Notes under the pieces: model-generated
Seen by the model: the letters and a program-made list of their open reading frames with translations, nothing else
Told to the model about the DNA's origin: nothing
The model's database searches: none
Part shown: positions 26,457 to 35,717 of the stretch, in pieces
How the letters are laid out: each line of letters starts with the position of its first letter
Position numbering within the stretch: position 1 is the stretch's first letter
NCBI GenBank assembly: GCA_019352875.1
Contig: JAAAFW010000006.1
Span: 712,284-776,283 of the forward strand
Origin: Pedobacter cryoconitis
GTDB taxonomy: Bacteria; Bacteroidota; Bacteroidia; Sphingobacteriales; Sphingobacteriaceae
DNA: 64,000 nucleotides
Reading direction: 5' to 3'
Position numbers and translations under genes: made by a program

Positions 26457-27140
26457 ATGGCCACCATACTTCAAATTGAAACTGCTACTCAGGTATGCTC
26501 CGTTGCATTATCAGTCGATGGAAAAACCAAGTATCTTAAAGAATTAGCCGCTCAAAATATCCATGCTTCCAGTCTGACACTTTATATACAAGACGTCATG
26601 CAGAGATCAGGGCTTGATTTTAAGGCTTTGGATGCAGTTGCTGTAAGTAAAGGTCCCGGCTCATATACAGGCTTGCGTATTGGTGTGTCCACTGCAAAGG
26701 GTCTGTGTTTTGCGCTTGATAAGCCATTGATTGCCATTGATACGCTTAAAATGATGGCCAGTGGATTCATCAGCCAATATGCTGGCTATACGGGGCTGAT
26801 TTGCCCAATGATAGACGCAAGAAGAATGGAGGTTTTTACGGCATTGTATAGTGCTAATCTCGATTGTATGCTGCCTGTGGAGGCTAAGATTATCGACGAA
26901 CAAAGTTATAGGACGGAATTGCATCAGGATATCACTTTTATTGGTGATGGAGCAATGAAATGTGCCGACATTCTGTCGCATAACCATGCACATTTTAATG
27001 ATGATAATTTTAATAGTGCTGGTGCAATGAGCGAACTGGCATTTGATGCTTTTCAGCTGCAACATTTCGAAGATCTGGCTTATTTCGAGCCTTTTTATCT
27101 AAAAGACTTTATGATCACGCAGCCTAAAAAAAAGGTTTAG
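26457..27140 (+). CDS. tsaB: tRNA threonylcarbamoyladenosine biosynthesis protein TsaB
   Basis: 227 aa from the ATG at 26457 (MATILQIETATQVCSVALSV); the frame extends upstream into yidD. ASKHA-type motifs are ILQIETAT and VAVSKGPGSYTGLRIGVSTAKG. TsaB lacks catalysis itself and scaffolds TsaD/TsaE for t6A37 in tRNA. It follows yidD by 22 bp and probably shares the rpmH transcript. No terminator hairpin was evident before the convergent gene. Confidence 0.96.
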   Translation: MATILQIETATQVCSVALSVDGKTKYLKELAAQNIHASSLTLYIQDVMQRSGLDFKALDAVAVSKGPGSYTGLRIGVSTAKGLCFALDKPLIAIDTLKMMASGFISQYAGYTGLICPMIDARRMEVFTALYSANLDCMLPVEAKIIDEQSYRTELHQDITFIGDGAMKCADILSHNHAHFNDDNFNSAGAMSELAFDAFQLQHFEDLAYFEPFYLKDFMITQPKKKV

Positions 27141-27185
27141 TTACTATATTTAGCTGAACTTATTTCTGTAACTGATCAGGTTGTT

Positions 27186-28754
27186 TTACTGTTTTGGATT
27201 GAGTAGCTGTTCTGGCGTATTAATCATGAAATTTGTTTGAAAACGGCCTTTATCTCCATTTAATTGTAATAGAATGGAGCTGAACGCCCGGAAGCCTTGT
27301 TGTGACAGAAAATGTTTGTAAAAGGGAGTGAATAATGTTTTTCTGGCCAGCTCTGCTGAATTTTCGGGGTTAAGGTAAAAACTGATTCCAGCTGTTTTGG
27401 AAAGCTGGTTATAAAGTGCTGTATATTCTTTGGTGTTAATAAGCAGGTTGTCCGATTTGTATTTTCTTAATATGTCCTGCAGTGTTGAGGGCTGGTTCGC
27501 TACAATCAAATTGTTATCTATGATCGTATAATATGGTGTATCAAAAGAACGCATAGGATCGCCGAAATAGGCAAATAACAAACCTGAACTTTTCAATTGC
27601 TGAATCTCGCTATCGTAAGCTACGCTGATATCCAATAATAGTTGCCCTACCATTTCTCCGTTACTCAGATTAATAGCAGCTAAATTTTCTCCGGTTTTTA
27701 GTTGAAAGGTTATGAGCTGATCTTTAAAGTAAACCGGGAAGATCTTATTCGGATCCAACCGGTAAGTTTGTTTGATTTCATTCAGAATCCTGCTGATCTG
27801 CTGATCTTTTTTTTGAGAGGAAAAAATTCTATCTAAAGCCGGTTTAAATTTGGTTTGATAATCGGGGATACTATATAACCTATAATTTGATGTGTTGTCT
27901 GGCAGGATCTGATCAATGGTTATTCTGGCCGGCTGCATCTCAGAAAAGATATGTAAATACTGATCCTGCTCGGAAACTTTAGTACTTCCATTTAAAAAGA
28001 TACGCTCCTTGCTAAAATTATAATTGAGGGTTGCAAATGACTCGAGCTGGTTGAGAATAGCCAGATTACCTGATAATTTCCCGGGTAATACCGCGCTTAA
28101 TAATTCTGGTATTTTACTGAAGTCTACATAAAGGTTACCCAAACTATTCTGTCTAAGCTTTCCTGCAGACCGGATATAATTTACAAAAGCCTGTGATTTT
28201 TTAAGGGGCATTAGCTCCAGACTTTTTTCAATAGGTTCCCGGGCCTCAGAAATCAGAATTAAATTTTTGTCAATACCAAGATAAAAACTAATGCTGTCGG
28301 TCAGATTAATATGATACAGCTCTTTTTCTTGTCTTACTTGTATGCCTCCCTTTTTCAAGGCCTCCAGTAATTGTTGTTTTTGAACATCTTGCTGCAGTTG
28401 GGTACTGATCATATAACTTATCTTTTTGCCCGGACCAGGAACAAAACTGATTAGAATGTCATTATTGGTGAGTAAACTGTTTATAGCAGGCTGATCCGCT
28501 ATTTTATCTTTAAGTAATAATAATTGCTCTGACTTTTCCTTGCCTAAAAGCTGCAGAAAAAGGTCCTGACCTTTTAATATATCAAAGATGCGCTGGTCAT
28601 TATAAACAGAAAAGACAAGACCTGAATTTGCAGTGGCTGCATAAAGGCTGTTTTCCTGATAATCACTTCCGGTATTGAGTTTGGAAAAATAAAAATAAGC
28701 CATTCCAAACATCGCAATGCATAAAACAATAAGAATAAAGTATATTTTTTTCAA
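27186..28754 (-). CDS. Envelope protein of unknown function (DUF3352-like)
   Basis: 522 aa. It has one N-terminal membrane anchor (KIYFILIVLCIAMFGMAYFYF) and a large extracytoplasmic part. Paired motifs such as ISYMISTQLQQD, LYHINLTDSISFYLGIDKNLILIS and YYTIIDNNLIVANQP recall DUF3352-type proteins, which have repeated beta-alpha units and no known activity. No enzyme motif was seen. It is convergent with tsaB, and it is divergent from the DUF423 gene with 132 bp between. Confidence 0.75.
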   Translation of the reverse strand: MKKIYFILIVLCIAMFGMAYFYFSKLNTGSDYQENSLYAATANSGLVFSVYNDQRIFDILKGQDLFLQLLGKEKSEQLLLLKDKIADQPAINSLLTNNDILISFVPGPGKKISYMISTQLQQDVQKQQLLEALKKGGIQVRQEKELYHINLTDSISFYLGIDKNLILISEAREPIEKSLELMPLKKSQAFVNYIRSAGKLRQNSLGNLYVDFSKIPELLSAVLPGKLSGNLAILNQLESFATLNYNFSKERIFLNGSTKVSEQDQYLHIFSEMQPARITIDQILPDNTSNYRLYSIPDYQTKFKPALDRIFSSQKKDQQISRILNEIKQTYRLDPNKIFPVYFKDQLITFQLKTGENLAAINLSNGEMVGQLLLDISVAYDSEIQQLKSSGLLFAYFGDPMRSFDTPYYTIIDNNLIVANQPSTLQDILRKYKSDNLLINTKEYTALYNQLSKTAGISFYLNPENSAELARKTLFTPFYKHFLSQQGFRAFSSILLQLNGDKGRFQTNFMINTPEQLLNPKQ

Positions 28755-28853
28755 TGTATTTGTGTGTTATGGGCGACAGGGCTATCCTGAGTTGCTGTTC
28801 TAGCAAATTTAATTTAATTAGTTCGATTACTAACGAAATGCAAGCAGGTTTCT

Positions 28854-28861
28854 TAATTTTG
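28854..28861 (+). promoter_or_regulatory. Candidate -7 element for the DUF423-priA unit
   Basis: TAATTTTG matches TAnnTTTG, 25 bp upstream of the ATG at 28887. No good -33 was seen. Confidence 0.45.
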
Positions 28862-28886
28862 TAGAAGGTAGAACTTAAATTAAACA

Positions 28887-29273
28887 ATGAACAGACGTAT
28901 AATTTTAACGGCTTCTTTTTTTGGAGCAGTCGCGGTAATCCTTGGTGCATTCGGTGCACATAGTCTTAAGAATTTATTATCTGCAGATGCGATCTCTGTC
29001 TGGACTAAAGGTATCGAATACCAGTTTTATCACACTTTTGCATTATTGTTTCTTTCTACTTTCGGACGTTTCCGTTCCAGACTTGTTGATTTTTCTTATC
29101 TATGTTTTTCTTTAGGTATCGTGCTTTTCTCGGGTTCCCTTTATTTGTTGGCAACCCGTGAGATCACTCAGTTAAGCTGGGTCGGTATACTCGGTCCAAT
29201 AACCCCTTTAGGTGGTTTATTTCTGATAGGCGGTTGGATATTGTTATTTTTTGCTGCTTTAAAAAATCGTTAA
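28887..29273 (+). CDS. DUF423-family small membrane protein (YgdD-like)
   Basis: 128 aa with four transmembrane helices. The DUF423 signature is GAFGAHSLK near residue 22, then WTKGIEYQFYHTFALLFL and GITPLGGLFLIGGW-like ends (here GPITPLGGLFLIGGW). Function is unknown in all bacteria. Its TAA is directly followed by the ATG of priA, so the two are co-transcribed and probably translationally coupled. Confidence 0.93.
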   Translation: MNRRIILTASFFGAVAVILGAFGAHSLKNLLSADAISVWTKGIEYQFYHTFALLFLSTFGRFRSRLVDFSYLCFSLGIVLFSGSLYLLATREITQLSWVGILGPITPLGGLFLIGGWILLFFAALKNR

Positions 29274-31754
29274 ATGGGAGAAATGACAGAACTTGATTTT
29301 GAGGAACGGAATACCTTATTTGTCGAAGTTATTCTCCCGCTGTCTCTCTCTAAAAATTACATTTACCGCGTTCCATTTGAATTGAATGACCAGGCTGAGT
29401 GTGGTAAACGGGTAATCGTGCAGTTTGGGAAAAATAAAATTTATACAGCACTGATCAAGAAAATCAGTCGCAATGCACCAGAGCTTTACCAGGCTAAGTA
29501 TATTCTTGATGTTATTGATGAATTTCCAATTGTCAATGCTGCGCAGTTCCGTTTCTGGGACTGGATGACCTCATATTATTTGTGTAATGAGGGCGATGTG
29601 ATGTCTGCGGCGCTGCCTGCAGGATTAAAACTCGCAAGTGAGACCATTATTATCCTGAGGGAAGAAATGAGCCTGGATACGCTTGAAATCAATGAGAAAG
29701 AAAATACGTTGCTCACTGCATTGGTGAAACATAAAAAGCTTACCGTAGATCAGATCTCTTCTTTAATGGGCCAAAAGTCTGTTTTTCCGTTAATTCGTGG
29801 TTTACTGGAAAAAGAAGTCGTTTTTATTGCTGAAGAGGTAGTTGAAAAATATAAACCTTTACTTAAATCTTATATTGAGCTCGAACCATTCTATAGGGAG
29901 GAGGAAAATTACCGCTCCCTGTTTGAAATCCTTGAAAAAGCTCCCCGGCAACTGGATGCCTTTCTTAAGTATACTCAGCTTTCAAGGGCGGGACAGACTG
30001 TTTCCCGGCAACAGCTGCTGGAAGAAAGTGGTTGTGGCCAGGCTGCATTAAAAACCCTGATTGACAAGGGTGTTTTCCAAGTTGTGAAGAAGAAAGTGAG
30101 CCGGCTGAGGGATGAAAATGATGAATCTATCCTCAATTTCGAATTAAGCCCCGCACAGCAGAAGGCGTATGATGAGGTGCAGCAGTCATTTTTGGAGAAA
30201 GACGTTGTGCTGCTTCACGGAATCACTGCATCCGGTAAGACTCAGGTTTACATCAGAATGATAGAAAAGGCTATCGCTGAGCAAGGACAGGTTTTATTTC
30301 TGCTGCCTGAAATTGCACTGACAACACAGATTGTAGAAAGAATTAAACGTTATTTCGGTGACACTATTGGAGTTTATCATTCTAAATTTAATGATAATGA
30401 GCGTGTGGAAATCTGGAATCGTGTATTGAGTGGAAACTATAAAATAGTACTCGGTGCGCGCTCTGCAGTCTTCCTTCCTTTCAATAATCTTAAGCTGATT
30501 GTTGTAGATGAGGAACATGAAGCTTCCTATAAGCAGAACGAACCTTCTCCACGTTATCAGGCCAGAGATGCGGCAGTCTATCTTGCTCATCTCCATAAAG
30601 CTAAGATCGTTTTGGGATCGGCAACACCGGCTATTGAAAGTTACTATAATGCATTACAAGGTAAATATGGGCTCGTAACACTGCATGAGCGGTTCGGTGG
30701 GGTTGAGCTTCCTATTCAACAGGTTATCGGGATTGCCGAACAGACTAAGAAGAAAAAGATGGTTTCTTATTTTTCTACAACGCTGCTTGACGATATTACC
30801 TCTACATTAGAGAAGAAGGAACAGGTTATCTTATTTCAAAACAGAAGAGGATACGCAACTATTCTGATCTGTAAAACTTGTGGTTTTGCGCCTAAATGTG
30901 TGAACTGCGATGTCAGCCTTACTTTTCATAAGAGTAGTGGTAAACTTCATTGCCATTACTGCGGATATCATGAGAGCAGTATGAATATCTGTCCTGCCTG
31001 CGGTTCTGTACACATAGAACAGAAAGGTTTCGGTACAGAGCGGGTAGAGGAGGAGCTTAGTCTGCTGTTACCGGAAGCTAAAATTGCCAGACTTGATGTC
31101 GACAGCACCAGGACAAAAAATAGTCTGCAAAAGATTATAGCAGATTTTCAGGATAAAAAGACTGATATTCTTATAGGTACTCAAATGGTGGCTAAGGGTC
31201 TTGATTTTGATAACGTTACCTTAATCGGCGTTATCAATGCTGACACGCTGTTGAACTATCCTGATTTCCGGGCATTTGAAAGAAGTTATCAATTGCTGGC
31301 ACAGGTTGCCGGTAGGGCAGGAAGAAGGGATACTCAGGGCAAGGTCTGTATACAGGCATACGATGCAGATCATCGTATTATTAAGCAGGTAGTTGCAAAT
31401 GATTATATCGGAATGTATGAAGATGAAATTGCAGAACGCCAGGCATTTAATTACCCGCCTTTCAGCAGGATGATATTCGTTAATATGAAGCATAAAGATC
31501 CTAATGTGTTGAATGCTGCGTCTATGCGTTTTGCTGCTATGCTTAGGGTTACATTGGCAGATCGTGTTCTTGGTCCTGAGCAGCCACTGGTTTCCAGAAT
31601 CAGGAATTACTATATCAGGCAAATAATTATTAAGGCAGATAAATCAACTGCAATTCAAAAAGTTAAGTCTGTCCTGAAGCAAACTATTCAGGATTTTAAC
31701 ACTGAAAATAGCTTTAAAGGAGTTATTATTCAAATTGATGTAGACCCTTATTAA
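29274..31754 (+). CDS. priA: Primosomal replication-restart helicase PriA
   Basis: 826 aa. The N-terminal DNA-binding domain starts LFVEVILPLSLSKNYIYRVP. Walker A is HGITASGKTQVYIRMIE (about 313) and the DEAH-type box is VVDEEHEASYKQ. There is a zinc-binding insert with eight Cys (CKTCGFAPKCVNC, CHYCGYH, CPACGS), then helicase motifs V-VI (GTQMVAKGLDFDNV, QVAGRAGRR). It reloads the replisome at stalled forks. Start 29274 abuts the previous stop; ATG 29283 is an alternative. It is the longest housekeeping gene here and intact. Confidence 0.98.
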   Translation: MGEMTELDFEERNTLFVEVILPLSLSKNYIYRVPFELNDQAECGKRVIVQFGKNKIYTALIKKISRNAPELYQAKYILDVIDEFPIVNAAQFRFWDWMTSYYLCNEGDVMSAALPAGLKLASETIIILREEMSLDTLEINEKENTLLTALVKHKKLTVDQISSLMGQKSVFPLIRGLLEKEVVFIAEEVVEKYKPLLKSYIELEPFYREEENYRSLFEILEKAPRQLDAFLKYTQLSRAGQTVSRQQLLEESGCGQAALKTLIDKGVFQVVKKKVSRLRDENDESILNFELSPAQQKAYDEVQQSFLEKDVVLLHGITASGKTQVYIRMIEKAIAEQGQVLFLLPEIALTTQIVERIKRYFGDTIGVYHSKFNDNERVEIWNRVLSGNYKIVLGARSAVFLPFNNLKLIVVDEEHEASYKQNEPSPRYQARDAAVYLAHLHKAKIVLGSATPAIESYYNALQGKYGLVTLHERFGGVELPIQQVIGIAEQTKKKKMVSYFSTTLLDDITSTLEKKEQVILFQNRRGYATILICKTCGFAPKCVNCDVSLTFHKSSGKLHCHYCGYHESSMNICPACGSVHIEQKGFGTERVEEELSLLLPEAKIARLDVDSTRTKNSLQKIIADFQDKKTDILIGTQMVAKGLDFDNVTLIGVINADTLLNYPDFRAFERSYQLLAQVAGRAGRRDTQGKVCIQAYDADHRIIKQVVANDYIGMYEDEIAERQAFNYPPFSRMIFVNMKHKDPNVLNAASMRFAAMLRVTLADRVLGPEQPLVSRIRNYYIRQIIIKADKSTAIQKVKSVLKQTIQDFNTENSFKGVIIQIDVDPY

Positions 31755-31869
31755 GTCATTTGTTTTTTTGTCGTACTGAATTTATATTCAGTAATTCAGA
31801 CCCATTCACAGAATTAAAACTGGAATAATCCCTTAAAATGCGGGTTCAATAAAGTATTTTTGAAATGCG

Positions 31870-32526
31870 ATGGCATATAAGTTTGTAGATAATTACCGGG
31901 AGCGGGGAGCGAGAAAAAAATTGGTGGAGCATTTAAAGGCCAGGGGGATTGCAGATACACGTGTACTTCAGGCGATAGGTAAAGTTCCCAGACACTTTTT
32001 TTTCGATGAAACTTTCTGGAATCAGGCTTATAAAGATATCGCTTTCCCAATTGGTGACGGTCAGACCATTTCTCAACCCTACACAGTAGCTTATCAGAGT
32101 GAATTATTGCATATCAGCAAAGGAGATAAAGTATTGGAAATAGGTACCGGTTCGGGATATCAGACGTGTATTTTAATGGAATTAGGTGCGGAAGTTTATA
32201 CGATTGAAAGACAGGAAGGTATTTATAATCATACCATTAAGGTACTGCCTGGTATGGGATATCCCGCTCACTTCTTCTTTGGCGATGGTTCAATGGGAAT
32301 TGCCAGTCACGCTCCTTACCATAAGATTATTGTAACAGCCGGAGCTCCTTTCGTACCTGAAGTTTTATTGAAGCAACTAAAAATAGGTGGAATCCTGGTT
32401 ATACCTGTCGGTGATGAAAATGCACAGGTAATGGTGACTGTGATTCGTGTCAGTGACACTGAGTATGAGAAATTCGAACTGGATACATTTCGCTTTGTAC
32501 CTCTGGTGGGAGACCAGGCCTGGTAA
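31870..32526 (+). CDS. pcm: Protein-L-isoaspartate O-methyltransferase
   Basis: 218 aa. Family motifs are VPRHFFF, ISQPYTVAYQSELL, and the SAM-binding DKVLEIGTGSGYQTCIL. It repairs isoaspartyl residues in aged proteins using S-adenosylmethionine. Its TAA directly abuts the stop of convergent smpB with no intergenic base. It lies 115 bp after priA. Confidence 0.95.
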   Translation: MAYKFVDNYRERGARKKLVEHLKARGIADTRVLQAIGKVPRHFFFDETFWNQAYKDIAFPIGDGQTISQPYTVAYQSELLHISKGDKVLEIGTGSGYQTCILMELGAEVYTIERQEGIYNHTIKVLPGMGYPAHFFFGDGSMGIASHAPYHKIIVTAGAPFVPEVLLKQLKIGGILVIPVGDENAQVMVTVIRVSDTEYEKFELDTFRFVPLVGDQAW

Positions 32527-32976
32527 TTAAACCTTTAAAGCCCGGTCCATTTCTCTTTTTGACTCTCTGTCTTTAATACTGTCTCTTTTGTCGAATTCTT
32601 TTTTACCCTGAGCAAGTGCTATCTCTATTTTGGCAAATCCACGTTCATTGGTAAATATTCTAAGCGGTACAATGGTATATCCTTTCTCTTCACTTCTGAA
32701 CTTCAGTTTCTTAAGTTCTTTCTTCTGCAGTAATAAGATCCTGTCCCTTTTAATATCATGATGATGAAAAGAACTATGGCTGTATTCTGAAATATGTAGA
32801 TTTCTAACGTATAATACATTTCCGATGAACATGCAGAAAGCGTCGGTCATATTTGCTTTACCCTGACGGATTGCTTTGATTTCCGTTCCTAGCAAAGCAA
32901 GACCTGCATTATACTTTTCTACAACATGATAGTCGAAATAAGCGCGTTTATTTTTTATTTGTATGTCGTTCTTCAT
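32527..32976 (-). CDS. smpB: SsrA-binding protein SmpB
   Basis: 149 aa. Motifs are IKNKRAYFDYHVVEKYNAG, LLGTEIKAIRQGKANMTDA, and the C-terminal basic tail KKEFDKRDSIKDRESKREMD that mimics an anticodon arm. It works with tmRNA in rescue of stalled ribosomes. No tmRNA gene was recognised nearby. It is monocistronic, facing pcm with abutting stop codons. Confidence 0.97.
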   Translation of the reverse strand: MKNDIQIKNKRAYFDYHVVEKYNAGLALLGTEIKAIRQGKANMTDAFCMFIGNVLYVRNLHISEYSHSSFHHHDIKRDRILLLQKKELKKLKFRSEEKGYTIVPLRIFTNERGFAKIEIALAQGKKEFDKRDSIKDRESKREMDRALKV

Positions 32977-33043
32977 AGAATTAGCGAATATCAGAAAGAA
33001 ATGCCGATTTACGACAGATTTAGCTGAAAATACATGATGATTA

Positions 33044-34906
33044 TTATCGAATTACCAAGACTGGGACACCGATTTTATGTCTTACTGCCTCAACAGTAGT
33101 GCCGAAAATGAGATCCTTTAATCCCTTATGCCCATGAGCGCCCATTACTAATAATTCCAGTTCCTGTTTATTGGTGATTTCTGCAATTGCTTTTGCCGGG
33201 CTTCCATAGCCAATATATGGAAATGCTTTATAGCCCAGTTTTTCCAGGTTTGTGCAATATTTTTCCAGGTTCGCAGCATCGAGTTGTGTTTCATGGTCCA
33301 TAGCCGATTTTCCATGGTATCTGGCTGCGGCAGTTTCTACAATATGGATAAGGTGGTAGCTGGCCGTCTTGCCTCCCTGTTTTAGTGCTTGTTGAATAGT
33401 GTTGCGATCATTTTTAGAAAAATCTACAGTGATTCCAATTTTTTGGTATGGTTTATTTTGTGGATCTGGTATATCCAGAGCGATCCCATGCGGAATATTA
33501 TGAGCGTCTTCGCTGACCTTTTTGATGAAAGGATAAATAAATATATATACCAAAAGTAAGGCGATAATAATGGCTACCGGTACGATTAGTGCATAGATAT
33601 ACCAGCTGTTGATTTCTTTACCCCATCCTGAAATCTCTTCAATGACCAGTTGTATATTAAGAGCTACAATGATTAACGCACTGATCCAGGCGAGAATTTT
33701 CACCCATGTTTTTATAGCGAAGCCTTTCATCTCCTTCTTGTCGGAAGTGAAATGAATTAATGGAATCACTGCAAAACCCAACTGTAGACTAAGTACCACC
33801 TGGCTAAGTATCAATAGCCCACTTAAAGCATCATTTCCAAAATATAAAATGGTAAAGAATGCAGGGATAATGGCTAATAAACGGGTAATTAACCTACGTA
33901 GCCAGGGCTGAATTCTCAAATTAAGGTGTCCTTCCATCACGATCTGTCCGGCAAGTGTCCCTGTTACGGTTGAGCTCTGTCCCGCGGCGATTAATGCTAT
34001 GGCAAAAAGAGCGGGTGCCACGTTTCCAAAGATATTACCAAGAAGTTTATGTGCATCTTGAATCTCAGCGACTTCGTGCATTCCATTTTTGTAAAAAGCT
34101 GCCGCTGCAAGAATAAGTATGGCTGCATTGACGAAGAATGCAAGATTTAATGCAACTGCAGTATCAATAAAGTTAAATTTTAAGGCTTCTTTTATCCCTT
34201 CAAAGTCTCTTTTGAAGTTCCTGGTTTGTACCAGAGATGAATGGAGATAAAGATTATGCGGCATTACTGTTGCCCCGATAATCCCAATGGCTATATATAA
34301 GGCATCACCTGAAAGTACTGAGGGTTCCAGTCCTTTAACTATCTCTTTCAGAGAAGGTTCTACGATGAACATTTCCACCAGAAAGGAAAGGCCGACAATA
34401 AATACCATGGATACGATGAAAGCTTCCATTTTCCTCATCCCTTTATTCATCAGGAAAAGGAGTAACACAGTATCAAATATAGTAATACTTATACCCCAGA
34501 TTAAGGGTAGTCCAAAAAGCAGGTTAAGTCCAATGGCCATACCTATTATTTCTGCAAGGTCACAGGCTATGATTGCTGTTTGCGCCAGCCCAAAAAGTGG
34601 TATATTAACCCATTTTGGATAGGCATTTCTTGATGCCTGGGCAAGATCAAGGCCTCTGACGATTCCTAGTCTGGCACTGAGTGACTGCAATAACAGAGCA
34701 ATCAGGTTAGACATTAGTAGTACCCAGATTAACTGGTAACCATATTTACTTCCGCCGGCAATATCTGTCGCCCAGTTTCCCGGATCCATATATCCGACAC
34801 TGACAAGGTAAGCCGGACCAATGAAAGAGAGTATTCTTCTCCATCCTTTTCTTTTTCCTGTATCTACGCTTTGATGTACTTCGCTTAATGATTCAGATTT
34901 TTTCAT
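33044..34906 (-). CDS. mntH: Nramp Mn2+/Fe2+ transporter fused to a UspA domain
   Basis: 620 aa. The Nramp part (about 1-455) has eleven or so helices with the metal-site motif VGYMDPGNWATD (TM1) and MPHNLYLHSSLVQ (TM6). The C-terminal 145 residues are a universal-stress domain (KIGITVDFSKNDRNT to the end) with the nucleotide-binding pattern GAHGHKGLKDLIFGTTVEAV. Canonical MntH is about 410-440 aa, so the fusion is an addition. The DtxR/MntR-type repressor gene is 7 bp upstream in the same operon, indicating Mn or Fe homeostasis. The Usp domain may gate transport by ATP or another nucleotide, which is inference. Confidence 0.94.
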   Translation of the reverse strand: MKKSESLSEVHQSVDTGKRKGWRRILSFIGPAYLVSVGYMDPGNWATDIAGGSKYGYQLIWVLLMSNLIALLLQSLSARLGIVRGLDLAQASRNAYPKWVNIPLFGLAQTAIIACDLAEIIGMAIGLNLLFGLPLIWGISITIFDTVLLLFLMNKGMRKMEAFIVSMVFIVGLSFLVEMFIVEPSLKEIVKGLEPSVLSGDALYIAIGIIGATVMPHNLYLHSSLVQTRNFKRDFEGIKEALKFNFIDTAVALNLAFFVNAAILILAAAAFYKNGMHEVAEIQDAHKLLGNIFGNVAPALFAIALIAAGQSSTVTGTLAGQIVMEGHLNLRIQPWLRRLITRLLAIIPAFFTILYFGNDALSGLLILSQVVLSLQLGFAVIPLIHFTSDKKEMKGFAIKTWVKILAWISALIIVALNIQLVIEEISGWGKEINSWYIYALIVPVAIIIALLLVYIFIYPFIKKVSEDAHNIPHGIALDIPDPQNKPYQKIGITVDFSKNDRNTIQQALKQGGKTASYHLIHIVETAAARYHGKSAMDHETQLDAANLEKYCTNLEKLGYKAFPYIGYGSPAKAIAEITNKQELELLVMGAHGHKGLKDLIFGTTVEAVRHKIGVPVLVIR

Positions 34907-34913
34907 TAATTAT

Positions 34914-35576
34914 CTATTGATTTTTAGTGCTGACTAGAATATGTTGTGCGACTTTTCTGCTTATGCTTATTTTTTTACCGGCGCAGTTCAGTTCCAGTGT
35001 GCCGTCATAGCTGGTAATTCCTTCAATTAATAAGGATTCTCCAATGGTGAGCCCTAACTTTTCAAGATGTTTAAGATAGGGAGAAGAATGCTCCGTGACG
35101 CCGATAATAATGGCTCTGGTATTTTCTGGTAGTTCTAGCAAGCCTGTTTGTACAGCGATTTCGAACTCGCCTGAACTGTCTGGAATAAGGTCCCCATGCG
35201 GGTCTCGTTTTGGGTAACCCAGGAACTTATCAAGGCGCTCGATCAGTGGCTGATAACCCACGTGCTCCAATTCCTCTGCAATATCATGCACTTCGTCCCA
35301 TCCAAAATTGAGTTTCTCTACCAAAAACACTTCCCACAGACGGTGTCTCCGGATAATCTGTATTGCTGTTGATTTCCCTTGCTCAGTTAGGGTTACACCT
35401 TGGTAACGAATGTAATTAATCAGTTTTTTGTCTGCGAGTTTTTTGAGCATATCTGTTACCGATGCTGCTCTTGTATTCAATTTACCTGCAATTGCATTGG
35501 TCTGAACGGGCATTTTCTGCACCTGAAACAGGTGAAAGATTACTTTCAGATAGTTTTCCTCTGTAAATGAGTGCAT
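34914..35576 (-). CDS. mntR: DtxR/MntR-family metal-dependent repressor
   Basis: 220 aa. It has an N-terminal winged helix (NYLKVIFHLFQ, NTRAASVTDMLKKLADKKLI), a dimerisation/metal domain (RRHRLWEVFLVEKLNFGWDEVHD in part: RHRLWEVFL, HDIAEELEHV) and a C-terminal FeoA/SH3-like domain (IGESLLIEGITSYDG). It is the first gene of the mntR-mntH operon. Upstream palindromes TTTTAGATaaATCTAAAA overlap its likely -7 element (TAGATTTA on this strand), consistent with autoregulation. Mn versus Fe specificity is not certain; the mntH neighbour favours Mn. Confidence 0.92.
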   Translation of the reverse strand: MHSFTEENYLKVIFHLFQVQKMPVQTNAIAGKLNTRAASVTDMLKKLADKKLINYIRYQGVTLTEQGKSTAIQIIRRHRLWEVFLVEKLNFGWDEVHDIAEELEHVGYQPLIERLDKFLGYPKRDPHGDLIPDSSGEFEIAVQTGLLELPENTRAIIIGVTEHSSPYLKHLEKLGLTIGESLLIEGITSYDGTLELNCAGKKISISRKVAQHILVSTKNQ

Positions 35577-35595
35577 TTTGGATACCTAATTTTAA

Positions 35596-35613
35596 TTTTA
35601 GATAAATCTAAAA
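35596..35613. promoter_or_regulatory. Likely MntR operator
   Basis: TTTTAGAT-AA-ATCTAAAA, a perfect 8-2-8 palindrome, 20 bp upstream of mntR. On the minus strand it contains TAGATTTA, a near -7 box, so binding would block mntR-mntH transcription. Confidence 0.7.
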
Positions 35614-35616
35614 AAA

Positions 35617-35659
35617 ATTCTAAAAAATAATGCATAATTATATTCTTATTTTTTAGAAT
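35617..35659. repeat. 14-bp inverted repeat with MntR-like half-sites
   Basis: ATTCTAAAAAATAA (35617-35630) and its exact complement at 35646-35659, spacer 15. It contains TCTAAAA and TTTTAGA, the same half-sites as the adjacent palindrome, and ends 5 bp before the lrp -33 element. Confidence 0.65.
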
Positions 35660-35663
35660 TAAA

Positions 35664-35696
35664 TTTGGTAATTAAACACTTGTTGTTCTACCTTTA
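35664..35696 (+). promoter_or_regulatory. Candidate promoter of the lrp-type gene
   Basis: TTTG at 35664-35667, 21 bases, then TAccTTTA at 35689-35696, one base off TAnnTTTG. The ATG is at 35718. Confidence 0.5.
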
Positions 35697-35717
35697 CGTT
35701 TAAGATCAATTACACAA

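Noticed and set aside
30294..30596. ORF on the minus strand opposite priA
   Set aside because: It lies wholly inside priA, with no homology or start signal; a reading-frame shadow.
32977..33043. tmRNA gene near smpB
   Set aside because: The 67-bp gap is too short for tmRNA and no tag-like frame was seen.
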